DNA of 38,982 bases from JBNKFQ01 sp050289385 (GCA_050289385.1 JBNKFQ010000180.1:1-38982), one strand, 5' to 3'; positions 1 to 7,440 are shown, numbered from the stretch's first letter. Numbers and translations are program-made. The notes: generated by a model not told the origin, from the letters alone.

Positions 1-171
1 GCAACGCGGCGGGCGGGCACCACGGGAGCGCCCTGCGGGTTGGTTTGTCTGCGCCCATGGACGTCGTTGTACCTCTTGGCAAGGGCTGCGGCCATTCCCG
101 GCGAGCTGCGCCTTGCCATGAACGCAGACAAGACAACTGAACACGGCAAAATTACCGTGAAGGAGTACTAG
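1..171. other. GC-rich edge segment with nested inverted repeats; possible gene end
   Basis: The first 135 bases are clearly more GC-rich than what follows. The plus frame starting at base 1 stays open until TAG at 169-171, so this could be the last 56 codons of a gene cut by the window edge. A minus-strand frame beginning with ATG at about 118 is also open to the edge, and I cannot choose between them. Two inverted repeats are nested here: TTGTCTGCG at 45-53 with CGCAGACAA at 123-131, and TGGCAAGG at 77-84 with CCTTGCCA at 111-118. No protein family is recognised in either frame. The rest of the stretch up to the sixA promoter holds nothing I can identify. Confidence 0.25.
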
Positions 172-221
172 GTGTGTGATTTCAAGATTCCGGCTGCGAG
201 AGGTCGGTACAGGAGTGCCGC

Positions 222-256
222 ATGTCACCTGACTGTCATACAAATAGCAGTAACAT
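222..256 (+). promoter_or_regulatory. PHO-box-like site and -10 element upstream of sixA
   Basis: Two direct heptamers, ATGTCAC at 222-228 and CTGTCAT at 233-239, are 11 bp apart start to start. This matches the PhoB box layout of two CTGTCAT/C half-sites with a 4-bp linker. The linker CTGA is less AT-rich than the consensus. A -10-like TAACAT lies at 251-256, 11 bp after the box, the usual geometry where a PHO box replaces the -35. PhoB control is inferred. Confidence 0.5.
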
Positions 257-279
257 AACGCGCCCCGAAGGAGCGCACA

Positions 280-780
280 ATGAATAGCCTGACTCTGATT
301 CGTCATGCCAAGTCCAGTTGGAAAGACGATGGATTGCCAGATATGGAACGTCCCCTGAACAAGAGGGGGTTTCGCAATGCTCCCATGATGGGCGCTCGTC
401 TGCGGCTAAGGGGAGTGGTGTTTGATCGTCTGTATACGAGCCCGGCGCTCAGAGCGAGAACAACGGCCCGGTTGATTGCAACTGAACTGGGACTTGACCC
501 TGCCAAAATTGAAATTGCTCCCTCTCTGTATACGTTCAATTACGAAGACCTGCTCGGTTGGGTGAGGAGTATGGATGATGTGGGCGAGCATATCGCTCTG
601 GTGTGCCACAATCCCGCGATTACCGATTTTGCAAACTTTCTGGCCTTGAGCGATATTGAAAATGTTCCTACCTGCGGTATCGTCACACTCTCGTTTGCAG
701 AAAGTGGTGGCGACCACATTGGCGCCGGTTCTGCAAATCTGGATGATTTTTGCTACCCAAAGCTTGAAAGCGACAGTTGA
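280..780 (+). CDS. sixA: SixA-type histidine phosphatase
   Basis: This is a 166-residue member of the histidine phosphatase (phosphoglycerate mutase-like) superfamily, closest to phosphohistidine phosphatase SixA. The N-terminal catalytic motif is RHAKSSW, with the phosphate-accepting His at residue 9. A second conserved His lies in VCHNPAI around residue 109. SixA proteins are small single-domain cytoplasmic enzymes that remove phosphate from protein phosphohistidine, for example in phosphotransfer systems, and the length fits. The ATG follows a strong GAAGGAG Shine-Dalgarno at 267-273. A CHAD gene follows 67 bp downstream on the same strand, and a PHO-box-like site lies upstream, so a role in phosphate or polyphosphate metabolism is plausible. 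The in vivo substrate cannot be read from sequence. Confidence 0.85.
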   Translation: MNSLTLIRHAKSSWKDDGLPDMERPLNKRGFRNAPMMGARLRLRGVVFDRLYTSPALRARTTARLIATELGLDPAKIEIAPSLYTFNYEDLLGWVRSMDDVGEHIALVCHNPAITDFANFLALSDIENVPTCGIVTLSFAESGGDHIGAGSANLDDFCYPKLESDS

Positions 781-847
781 TGTTTGATGTCCTGCTGTTA
801 GGTGGTGCACATGTTCGATACAAAAATCCGGTCATGAGGCTTTATAT

Positions 848-1747
848 GTGTCAAAAGATCTAACCTTGCTTTCTGCCAATTTGGGAAAAGAAATTCCCCG
901 AGTACTTGTGTTGCAGTTGGAGCAGGCAATGTTACATCTGCAATTGGTTTGTGATCACCAGATTGATGGCGTGCATGAAGCGCGCAAGTGCTTCAAGAAA
1001 ATCAGGGCGGTATTGCAATTGCTGCGCCCGATTGACAAGGGCATATACAAACGCGAAAACCGTTTTTTCCGCGATGTCAGCAGTGATCTGTCCGGGCTGC
1101 GAGATCGCCAGGTTATGTACGAAACCATCGTTAACGTCAGTATGCAATTACCGTATCTGAAAAACGATGATGATGTTATTCAGGTGCGTGAGTTGCTAAA
1201 GGAACGAATCGAAATGTCCTTTGAACGACCGCAGGACGACAACCCGGCAGATATTCTCTGCTTGCAAGTCAGAGATCGTCTTGCCGAACACCGGGCCAGA
1301 TTTGAAGCAACTGTGAAGTTGTTGGGCAACGAAGACCTGTTGTTCGAAGGTATGCGCCATACGTACAGAAAAAGTGTTCATTTGTACAAGCGCTGTTTTG
1401 GCAATGGTGTGGATAAAGACCTGCACAATTGGCGCAAGCAGGTAAAATACCATTTTTACCAGATGCAGTTATTTTCCAAATGTGGCCACGGTATAACCGA
1501 CCGCATCAAAATGGCCGATGAGTTGGGAGGGCTGCTGGGGCAAGATCACGATTACATTGTGCTGTCGGCCTGGTTGCGCCGTGAATTTTCCAGTGATAAA
1601 CGGTTGGCAAAACTGGCGTTGGCTCTGACATCGCTAAGCCGCGAAAACCGAAGCCGTGAGCGCTTGTTGGGGCAAAAGCTGTTTGCGGAAACGTCCAATG
1701 CTTTTTCGGAACATCTGCGGCGCAAATGGCATAAAAATATGAAATAA
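848..1747 (+). CDS. CHAD domain-containing protein
   Basis: A 299-residue protein consisting almost entirely of a CHAD (conserved histidine alpha-helical) domain. It has the basic, helical signature HEARKCFKKIR, with the conserved His near residue 43, and a second related block, LHNWRKQVKYH, around residues 192-202. This reflects the two-fold helical-bundle repeat. CHAD domains bind polyphosphate through their basic residues and are often found with CYTH/triphosphatase or polyphosphate enzymes. No CYTH domain is fused here. The start is GTG at 848 with GAGG at 836-839; the ATG at 846 is out of frame and closes at once. It is probably co-transcribed with sixA. It converges on nth with only 7 bp between stop codons. 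Confidence 0.85.
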   Translation: MSKDLTLLSANLGKEIPRVLVLQLEQAMLHLQLVCDHQIDGVHEARKCFKKIRAVLQLLRPIDKGIYKRENRFFRDVSSDLSGLRDRQVMYETIVNVSMQLPYLKNDDDVIQVRELLKERIEMSFERPQDDNPADILCLQVRDRLAEHRARFEATVKLLGNEDLLFEGMRHTYRKSVHLYKRCFGNGVDKDLHNWRKQVKYHFYQMQLFSKCGHGITDRIKMADELGGLLGQDHDYIVLSAWLRREFSSDKRLAKLALALTSLSRENRSRERLLGQKLFAETSNAFSEHLRRKWHKNMK

Positions 1748-1754
1748 ACGCCGT

Positions 1755-2408
1755 TCAGGATTTTCGGGTTTTTTTGCCATTTTTACGGTTTGGGTAACAG
1801 GTTTTGCAAATTTCACATACGGTGCCATCACATCCCCGCGCCGAGCAGAACTCGCGACCGTAGTAAATTATTTGCAAATGCAATGCGTTCCAGCGCTCTT
1901 TTGCAAACAACCGCTTTAAATCCTTTTCCGTCTGTACCACGCTTTTTCCATTGGTCAGGCCCCAGCGCTGCGCCAGGCGATGGATATGCGTATCCACGGG
2001 GAAAGCAGGTTGGCCAAATGCCTGTGATACAACAACGCTGGCAGTTTTGTGGCCAACACCCGGCAATTCTTCAAGGGCATCCATGTCATTTGGAACCTTG
2101 CCATCGTAACGTTCCACCAGAATTTTTGACAAAGTCGAAATGGCTTTTGATTTCTGTGGGGCAAGTCCGCAGGGTCGCACAATGTCATAAATTTTATTTA
2201 CCGGCACCTTCGCCATGTCATAGGGGTTATCGGCCAGTGCAAACAGTTTGGGCGTTACCTGGTTAACACGTGCGTCGGTGCATTGTGCTGACAACAACAC
2301 TGCAATTAATAGCGTGTAAGGGTCCTTGTGATCAAGAGGAACGGGTTGTTCCGGGTACAGTTCATCCAGTCGTTTGGAAATGTAAGCAACGCGCTCTTTT
2401 TTTAACAT
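1755..2408 (-). CDS. nth: Endonuclease III with atypical Fe-S cysteine region
   Basis: A 217-residue base-excision repair glycosylase/AP lyase that removes oxidised pyrimidines. The helix-hairpin-helix LPGVGHKTA gives catalytic Lys121, and VDTHIHRLAQR gives catalytic Asp139. Both residues match E. coli Nth Lys120/Asp138. Length is typical (211 in E. coli). The C-terminal [4Fe-4S] loop is unusual: cysteines fall at 188, 193, 198, 201 and 204, not in the canonical C-X6-C-X2-C-X5-C pattern, and a basic tail follows. The ATG overlaps the dapC stop by 7 bp, indicating translational coupling. Identity is secure; cluster occupancy is uncertain. Confidence 0.93.
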   Translation of the reverse strand: MLKKERVAYISKRLDELYPEQPVPLDHKDPYTLLIAVLLSAQCTDARVNQVTPKLFALADNPYDMAKVPVNKIYDIVRPCGLAPQKSKAISTLSKILVERYDGKVPNDMDALEELPGVGHKTASVVVSQAFGQPAFPVDTHIHRLAQRWGLTNGKSVVQTEKDLKRLFAKERWNALHLQIIYYGREFCSARGCDGTVCEICKTCYPNRKNGKKTRKS

Positions 2409-3661
2409 TCCGTGTTACCTTGCAGTGAATGTGTAAACCGGACGATGCGTTCCGCGGCCGTGATGCACTCATCCAGTGGTGCGACCAACGCTATGCGTAC
2501 CCGGTTTTGACCGGGGTTTTCGGTGGCGGTCTCGCTGGAATTCGAAAAATCGTAGTTTGCAGGGCGAGCCAGAAAACTGCCCGGCAAAACAGTTACGTGC
2601 TGATTGGCAAACAACTGTTTTGCATAGGCCTGATCGTCGATTGGTGTCTTTGCCCACAGAAAAAAGCTGGCATCAGGTCGTGTTGCGTTCAAGCAGCCGC
2701 CCATGACATCCAGCACCGCATCAAACTTTTTTCGATACAGGCGACGATTTTCGATGACATGCAATTCATCCGACCAGGCCGCAATACTCGCCAGTTGGGT
2801 TGGCACCGGCATGGCACAGCCGTGATAGGTACGATAGCGTAAAAACTTGCCTATGATCTCTGCATCGCCGGCAACAAAGCCGGAACGCAAACCGGGCAAA
2901 TTCGAGCGTTTTGAAAGGCTTTGAAATACGACACAGCGGCGGTAGTCGTCTCTGCCCAGTTCTGCACAGGCTTGCAGCAGTCCTGGCGGTGGCGTGTCTT
3001 CATCCAGATAAATTTCGGAATAACATTCGTCACCGGCAATGACAAAATCGTGCTGGTCAGCGAGGGTAATCAGTTTCTTCAGGCTTGCCACGGGCATCAC
3101 GGCGCCAGTGGGATTGCCGGGCGTACAGAGATAGATCAACTGACAGCGCTGCCACACGTGCTCCGGCACTGCATCGAAATCGGGCAGGCCGCTGGCGTCC
3201 TGGCAGTTGATAAACCAGGGCGTGGCACCGGCCAGCAGTGCGGCGCCTTCATAGATTTGATAAAACGGATTGGGCATTGCCACCAGAGGCCGACCATCGG
3301 TCAGATCCGAGTTTGTCGGGTCTACCACCGCCTGGGCGAAGGCAAACAGCGCTTCACGTGTACCGTTTACTGGCAACACCTGGTTATCTGCACTTACAGA
3401 ACCTGCTTTGAGTTGAAAGCGTTGGGTCAGCCAATGCGCTATAGCTGTGCGTAATTCGGGTAACCCGATAGTAGCCGGGTAACTGGACAAATGATCCAGA
3501 GATTCGGTAAGGCGCTGGATTACAAATTCCGGTGCCGGGTGTCTGGGTTCACCAATAGACATGGCGATGTGAGCGAGGTCTACCGGCGGTTCTACCCCGC
3601 GTTTCAATGCGCCCAGTCGTTCAAACGGGTAGGGTTGTAACTGATTCAGGCCAGGATTCAT
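2402..3661 (-). CDS. dapC: Succinyldiaminopimelate transaminase (DapC type)
   Basis: A class I/II PLP-dependent aminotransferase of about 419 residues, best matching DapC. That enzyme converts N-succinyl-2-amino-6-ketopimelate to N-succinyl-LL-diaminopimelate in lysine and peptidoglycan precursor synthesis. The N-terminus, with QPYPFERLGAL and then SIGEPRHPAPEFV, is characteristic of DapC. Also visible are NPTG at about 183-186, AGDECYSEIY at about 208-217 and the PLP-binding Lys in SLSKRSNLPGLRSGF (about 251). The ATG at 3661 is preferred over an upstream in-frame TTG at 3685 because it begins exactly where the family does. It overlaps nth. Another succinyl-/acetyl-amino-acid aminotransferase role is possible but less likely. 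Confidence 0.85.
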   Translation of the reverse strand: MNPGLNQLQPYPFERLGALKRGVEPPVDLAHIAMSIGEPRHPAPEFVIQRLTESLDHLSSYPATIGLPELRTAIAHWLTQRFQLKAGSVSADNQVLPVNGTREALFAFAQAVVDPTNSDLTDGRPLVAMPNPFYQIYEGAALLAGATPWFINCQDASGLPDFDAVPEHVWQRCQLIYLCTPGNPTGAVMPVASLKKLITLADQHDFVIAGDECYSEIYLDEDTPPPGLLQACAELGRDDYRRCVVFQSLSKRSNLPGLRSGFVAGDAEIIGKFLRYRTYHGCAMPVPTQLASIAAWSDELHVIENRRLYRKKFDAVLDVMGGCLNATRPDASFFLWAKTPIDDQAYAKQLFANQHVTVLPGSFLARPANYDFSNSSETATENPGQNRVRIALVAPLDECITAAERIVRFTHSLQGNTEC

Positions 3662-3868
3662 AATTCCGCAAAACTCAGGGTCCAAACGTTATATAAACAG
3701 ACAGGCCGCGCAGTATAAAGGATATGAGCACCGAATGCCTGACCCTGATAGCTCCGGGCAGCAAGCCCGGACTTATTGTTGGCTGTTTACCGCGTACTGT
3801 GGCCCACTTGTTATTTTAACCAGCAATTCTAAACTCAGTGCATAAATGGTTCGGAGTAGGGAGCGCTT

Positions 3869-4780
3869 GTGGCTATTAAACGACTTCTGGTTACTGGTGG
3901 AACAGGTTTTATCGGTCGACATTTGTGTGCGGCTCTGGTCGAAGATGATATTGACATACACGTTCTGACCAGAAATCCGGGTAAAGCTGTCGACCGGCTC
4001 CCGGCATCTGTTACCTTTCATGAAAATATCAGGGCAATTGACAATAATTTGACGTTTGACGCGGTGGTCAACCTTGCCGGTGAACCATTGGCAGATAAAC
4101 GCTGGAGTAAAAAACAAAAACAGCGAATATATGACAGTCGAATAGGCACAACTGATCAGCTTTACGAACACTTTACGCAAGCAGCCACGCCGCCACGAAT
4201 ATTGGTCAGTGGTTCGGCAATTGGTTATTACGGTCCGCAGGGTTCTGAAGTCCTGGACGAAAAAGATGCTGTCAACAACAACAGTTACTCACATCGGCTC
4301 TGCGACAGCTGGGAATCCAGTGCCCGACAATTCGAATCGCTTGGCTGCCGGGTGTGTTGTATTCGCACTGGTGTGGTGCTGGATGCCGCCGAGGGCGCAT
4401 TGGCAAAAATGTTGCCGGCTTTTCGGTTGGGGTTGGGAGGGCGCCTCGGCTCTGGCAAGCAGTGGTTTTCCTGGATACATATAGACGATATGGTGGGCTT
4501 GTTATTGCTCTGCCTGAATGATACATCCTTGCGTGGTCCAGTTAATGCGACAGCTCCGGCGGCGGTAACAAATGCTGTCTTTACAGAGAGTCTGGCACGC
4601 TCATTGCACCGACCTGCCTTGCTGCCAATGCCCGCCTTCCTGTTGCGCCTGTTATTTGGAGAAATGGCGAATGAATTATTGCTGAGCGGACAACGGGTAT
4701 ATCCCCAAAAAGCGCTGGATGCCGGCTACAACTTTCGATACCCGAATCTCGAATCTGCATTGCAATCCATTTTTTGTTAA
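3869..4780 (+). CDS. TIGR01777 family NAD-dependent epimerase (SDR39U1-like)
   Basis: A 303-residue atypical short-chain dehydrogenase/reductase of the TIGR01777 (YfcH/SDR39U1) family. The nucleotide-binding motif TGGTGFIG lies at residues 9-16. VSGSAIGYYG around residue 113 carries the Ser/Tyr active-site region. The C-terminal DUF1731-like segment is present near the end, with MPAFLLRLLFGEMANELLLSGQ in two parts around 250-272 and the usual family ending (QRVYPQKALDAGYNFRYP). The substrate is unknown for the family. The start is GTG at 3869 behind AGGGAG; the ATG at 3846 is out of frame. The stop codon overlaps the convergent thpR stop by 3 bp, leaving no room for a terminator. Confidence 0.88.
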   Translation: MAIKRLLVTGGTGFIGRHLCAALVEDDIDIHVLTRNPGKAVDRLPASVTFHENIRAIDNNLTFDAVVNLAGEPLADKRWSKKQKQRIYDSRIGTTDQLYEHFTQAATPPRILVSGSAIGYYGPQGSEVLDEKDAVNNNSYSHRLCDSWESSARQFESLGCRVCCIRTGVVLDAAEGALAKMLPAFRLGLGGRLGSGKQWFSWIHIDDMVGLLLLCLNDTSLRGPVNATAPAAVTNAVFTESLARSLHRPALLPMPAFLLRLLFGEMANELLLSGQRVYPQKALDAGYNFRYPNLESALQSIFC

Positions 4781-5319
4781 CAGTCCCCGCTGTTGTGAAT
4801 TGCACACATATGCAAGGGCGTATAAATGCTGCCCCGGTGATTTACTTCACTTTTGAACAACACAATGCTGTTGACCTGAAAATTCAGGTTAACGGGGAAC
4901 GGCGCCATGGGATTGGCGCCCTTTGATGAGCGCCCCACGGTAATATGGGGTCGAAACGGCTTTTTGTCGTACGCGATGTCCAGTGCAGAGAGTTGCTCAA
5001 TTATTTTTTTTCGCAGTGCCAATAATTCCTGATTTCTTTTCAGGTAAACGGCAAGCAATCGGGAAGAGCAGTCAGGGAACGGCGCAATATAGTCGCACTG
5101 CAGTCTGGAAGGCTCTGTCCAGATAAAATCTTCAAGCCAGGTGCCAACATGCTGGATGGTTTCTGGAGCGGTATTACCCAAAAAGGCGAGTGTTAAATGC
5201 AAGTTTTGCGGGGCAGTCCAGCGGATGCCCTTGCTGGCCATGGTTTGACCAATCTCATAAAGTTTTAACTGGTAAGCAGGTGGCACGGGAACAGCCAGAA
5301 ATGTGCGGCTTGTATTCAC
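4777..5319 (-). CDS. thpR: RNA 2',3'-cyclic phosphodiesterase (LigT/ThpR family)
   Basis: A 180-residue 2H phosphoesterase with both diagnostic tetrapeptides: HLTL in HLTLAFLG (His41) and HITV in HITVGR (His125). ThpR/LigT enzymes hydrolyse RNA 2',3'-cyclic phosphates to 2'-phosphates, and some members act as 2'-5' RNA ligases in vitro. Length matches the family (about 175-190). It starts at GTG 5319, overlapping the DUF503 stop by 4 bp (GTGA), so it is the last gene of a queD-DUF503-thpR operon. The natural RNA substrate is unknown. Confidence 0.9.
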   Translation of the reverse strand: MNTSRTFLAVPVPPAYQLKLYEIGQTMASKGIRWTAPQNLHLTLAFLGNTAPETIQHVGTWLEDFIWTEPSRLQCDYIAPFPDCSSRLLAVYLKRNQELLALRKKIIEQLSALDIAYDKKPFRPHITVGRSSKGANPMAPFPVNLNFQVNSIVLFKSEVNHRGSIYTPLHMCAIHNSGDC

Positions 5320-5600
5320 TGCAGTGTTATTCGCTCAATACTGCAAATAAAACCGTCCACGGATTCATGCAAGGCGTTTTCGAGTTTTGTGCACTGGCTT
5401 TCTGTTGCCATTTTGTCGCTGCCCACAACCACAAACGTCCATTCTCCACGGTCAATGGCGTTTTGCTGTGCCGACTCACAGACCGCGATATTTGTCTGCT
5501 TGCCAAAACGCTGCCGCAAACCGGATAAACGTTGACGCTTTTCCTTGAGGGATTTGCATGCCGGCAACTGGAACTGAACGATAAGCTGGATAATAGCCAT
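5316..5600 (-). CDS. DUF503 family protein
   Basis: A 94-residue protein with the DUF503 (YlxP-like) pattern. It opens with a strand, then LPACKSLKEKRQRLSGLRQRF at about 12-32 resembles the family's SLKDKR-helix motif. The next part, NIAVCESAQQN, resembles the family's 'N-V-S-V-A-E' strand, followed by an antiparallel strand and C-terminal helix. DUF503 proteins are small ferredoxin-like proteins of unresolved function; in Firmicutes the gene lies near ribosome-maturation genes such as rbfA. The ATG at 5600 is 13 bp after the queD stop and begins where the family does; there is no strong Shine-Dalgarno. It overlaps thpR by 4 bp. The assignment rests on pattern recognition only. Confidence 0.7.
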   Translation of the reverse strand: MAIIQLIVQFQLPACKSLKEKRQRLSGLRQRFGKQTNIAVCESAQQNAIDRGEWTFVVVGSDKMATESQCTKLENALHESVDGFICSIERITLQ

Positions 5601-5613
5601 GTATTTTGCTTGC

Positions 5614-5970
5614 TTAATCCCCGGTATACACACACCCGCTTGTGCATGTTTCCCGAATAACTATTTTAGACAACTCCGGCAGTTCCGGTTTCAGGCGTTG
5701 CCATATCCAGCGTGCGATATTTTCGCTGGTGGGATTTTCCAGGCCTTCAATATCATTCAGATAGTAGTGATCCAGCTGTGCATGGATGGGTTTAAACTTG
5801 TCTTTAATGTCGCCAAAATCCATCACCCAACCGCTGTGCTCTCCTACCGGGCCTGCCACATGTACTGCAATCTGAAAAGAGTGGCCATGCAGGCGTGCGC
5901 ATTTGTGCCCTGGCGGCACATTGGGCAGGCGATGCGCGGCTTCGAAGCTGAATTCCTTGAAGATTTCCAT
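5614..5970 (-). CDS. queD: 6-carboxy-5,6,7,8-tetrahydropterin synthase
   Basis: A 118-residue QueD, first committed enzyme of queuosine synthesis, which converts 7,8-dihydroneopterin triphosphate to 6-carboxytetrahydropterin. Zinc ligands are His13 (FEAAHRLP) and His28/His30 (LHGHSF). Catalytic Cys24 lies in GHKCARL, and the DHYYLND segment gives the Asp/His pair at 67-68. The C-terminal ETCTSGCVY is typical of the QueD branch. The ATG at 5970 matches the E. coli N-terminus; in-frame upstream starts would add an unrelated extension. It heads a three-gene operon and is divergent from the tRNA genes, one of which, tRNA-Asp(GTC), belongs to the queuosine-modified class. Confidence 0.95.
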   Translation of the reverse strand: MEIFKEFSFEAAHRLPNVPPGHKCARLHGHSFQIAVHVAGPVGEHSGWVMDFGDIKDKFKPIHAQLDHYYLNDIEGLENPTSENIARWIWQRLKPELPELSKIVIRETCTSGCVYTGD

Positions 5971-6064
5971 GGTTTGACCAGGGCCTGTTGACCGGGGGGC
6001 GTAATGATAACAGAGATGAGGCGAGAGGAAACGGAGCCTCATGCACTCAAAATCAGGAAATTGT

Positions 6065-6092
6065 TTGACAGGTCAGAAGAATTGAGTAGAAT
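6065..6092 (+). promoter_or_regulatory. Sigma70-type promoter of the tRNA operon
   Basis: TTGACA at 6065-6070 is a perfect -35, and TAGAAT at 6087-6092 (5 of 6) is the -10, with a 16-bp spacer. The GC-rich segment just after the -10 (GCGGC at 6093-6097) resembles the stringent discriminator of stable-RNA promoters. tRNA-Val begins about 12 bp after the expected start. Confidence 0.75.
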
Positions 6093-6111
6093 GCGGCACT
6101 CTTCGCCAGTG

Positions 6112-6187
6112 GGGTGGTTAGCTCAGCTGGGAGAGCAACGGCCTTACAAGCCGTAGGTCACAGGTTCGATCCCTGTACCACCCACCA
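6112..6187 (+). tRNA. tRNA-Val(TAC)
   Basis: A 76-nt cloverleaf with an encoded CCA end. The acceptor arm is GGGTGGT with ACCACCC. The anticodon stem ACGGC/GCCGT encloses the loop CTTACAA, whose anticodon TAC reads valine GTA. The T-arm contains the standard GGTTCGATCC. Confidence 0.97.
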
Positions 6188-6216
6188 GTCTTCGCTGCGC
6201 TACGCCTTGGCAAGAT

Positions 6217-6258
6217 ATATGAGGCAAGCCATATGAGGTAAGCCATATGAGCCAGGCC
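6217..6258. repeat. 3 x 14 bp tandem repeat between tRNA genes
   Basis: Three contiguous 14-bp units, ATATGAGGCAAGCC, ATATGAGGTAAGCC and ATATGAGCCAGGCC, lie in the spacer that separates tRNA-Val from tRNA-Asp. Flanking CTTCGCT (6190-6196) and AGCGAAG (6273-6279) are inverted and could pair in the precursor transcript, bringing the two tRNAs together around this array. Confidence 0.85.
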
Positions 6259-6290
6259 AGTCAGGGGGGTGAAGCGAAGTTGGGAAATGC

Positions 6291-6367
6291 GGCCCGGTAG
6301 TTCAGTTGGTTAGAATGCCGGCCTGTCACGCCGGAGGTCGAGGGTTCAAGTCCCTTCCGGGTCGCCA
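6291..6367 (+). tRNA. tRNA-Asp(GTC)
   Basis: A 77-nt cloverleaf with encoded CCA. The acceptor is GGCCCGG with CCGGGTC and discriminator G, as expected for aspartate. The loop CTGTCAC gives anticodon GTC. GUN-anticodon tRNAs are substrates for queuosine modification, which makes the neighbouring queD notable. Confidence 0.97.
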
Positions 6368-6372
6368 TCTTT

Positions 6373-6405
6373 AAAAAAATCCGCCTGCATGGCGGATTTT
6401 TTTTT
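6373..6405 (+). terminator. Rho-independent terminator of the tRNA operon
   Basis: An A-run and ATCCGCC pair with GGCGGAT around a TGCAT loop, followed by nine T residues. It begins 5 bp after tRNA-Asp. The A-tract upstream could make it work in both directions. Confidence 0.9.
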
Positions 6406-6499
6406 GCCCGATGTCGGACGCTTGATGGGAAAGCGATGGAGCTGAACTCCGGTGTTCGATGACAGGCGTTCGGCGTCCAACCCTTTCCCCTGGAATGTG

Positions 6500-6505
6500 T
6501 ATAAT
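6500..6505 (+). promoter_or_regulatory. Candidate -10 element for nadK
   Basis: A perfect TATAAT lies 33 bp before the nadK start. No convincing -35 is seen at the right spacing, so the promoter call is tentative. Confidence 0.4.
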
Positions 6506-6537
6506 CATCCCCCTGTAACCTTATATGAAGGTGTCAT

Positions 6538-7440
6538 ATGGCTGAGTTCCAGCGTATCGGGCTGATCGCCCGCCTCAACATGCCCCAGGTGACAGATTCA
6601 TTGCGTCGTCTGGCCAAATTCCTTGTGGACGATGGCCGTACTGTTGTTGTTGAAGCCGAAACAGCCAAACTGCTGAATGGAAATGGAGATAACATCAAAT
6701 TGCAGGTTTGTGACTGCAAGGAAATTGCAGACGCAATTGATCTGGCAATTGTGGTGGGTGGCGATGGCAGTATGCTCAGTGCCGGCCGGGACCTTGTTGA
6801 GGCACAGACGCCTTTGCTCGGCGTAAACCGGGGACGGCTGGGCTTTCTCACCGATATTCATCCGGATAAACTGGAACCCAGGGTTGCCAGGGTTCTGGCG
6901 GGTGAGTACGTTACTTCCACGCGCTTTTTGCTGGAGGCCACAGCAGTCCGCGATGAGACGGTATTGGGTACGGGCTCTGCACTTAACGATGTGGTGCTGC
7001 ACCCCGGGCAGTCGGTACGAATGCTGGAATTTGAACTCTATATAGATGGCCAGTTCGTTTATGGTCAGCGATCCGACGGCCTGATTGTTTCCACGCCAAC
7101 CGGCTCCACAGCGTATGCGCTGTCTGGTGGCGGGCCAATATTGCACCCGGATCTTGACGCGATAGTGCTGGTGCCAATGAATCCGCATACACTGAGTAGC
7201 CGGCCCATCGTGGTACACGGCAACAGTAAAATCGAAATTCGCGTCGGTTCGCGCAACGACGTGCGACCCTATGTGACCTGCGACGGGCAAAATCACATAG
7301 AAACGGAACCCGGAGATGTGATTCGAATCAGTAAAAGAGCAAAGGTTTTGCGCCTGATACATCCGGCAGACACTAACTTTTATCAAACATGTCGCACCAA
7401 GCTGGGCTGGAGCAGTCACCTGACGGAAGGCAAGGTATAA
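6538..7440 (+). CDS. nadK: NAD kinase
   Basis: A 300-residue NAD kinase, the enzyme that phosphorylates NAD+ to NADP+. The diagnostic GGDGSML lies at residues 74-80, with catalytic Asp76. The following NRGRLGFLTDI and STPTGSTAYALSGGGP motifs form the nucleotide site, and the C-terminal CDGQ segment is present. Length is as in E. coli (292). The ATG at 6538 is preceded by GAAGG at 6527-6531. It stands alone after the tRNA terminator and may share transcripts with the rhomboid gene 66 bp downstream. Confidence 0.97.
   Translation: MAEFQRIGLIARLNMPQVTDSLRRLAKFLVDDGRTVVVEAETAKLLNGNGDNIKLQVCDCKEIADAIDLAIVVGGDGSMLSAGRDLVEAQTPLLGVNRGRLGFLTDIHPDKLEPRVARVLAGEYVTSTRFLLEATAVRDETVLGTGSALNDVVLHPGQSVRMLEFELYIDGQFVYGQRSDGLIVSTPTGSTAYALSGGGPILHPDLDAIVLVPMNPHTLSSRPIVVHGNSKIEIRVGSRNDVRPYVTCDGQNHIETEPGDVIRISKRAKVLRLIHPADTNFYQTCRTKLGWSSHLTEGKV

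Noticed and set aside
240..260. A third PHO half-site at the next 11-bp step
   Set aside because: ATAGCAG matches the CTGTCAT/C half-site poorly, so only two half-sites are called.
3724..3819. Small plus-strand frame of 31 codons between dapC and the epimerase gene
   Set aside because: The only ribosome-site-like bases (AAGG) are two bases from the ATG, no homology is recognised, and a small GC hairpin (TCCGGGC...GCCCGGA) lies inside it.
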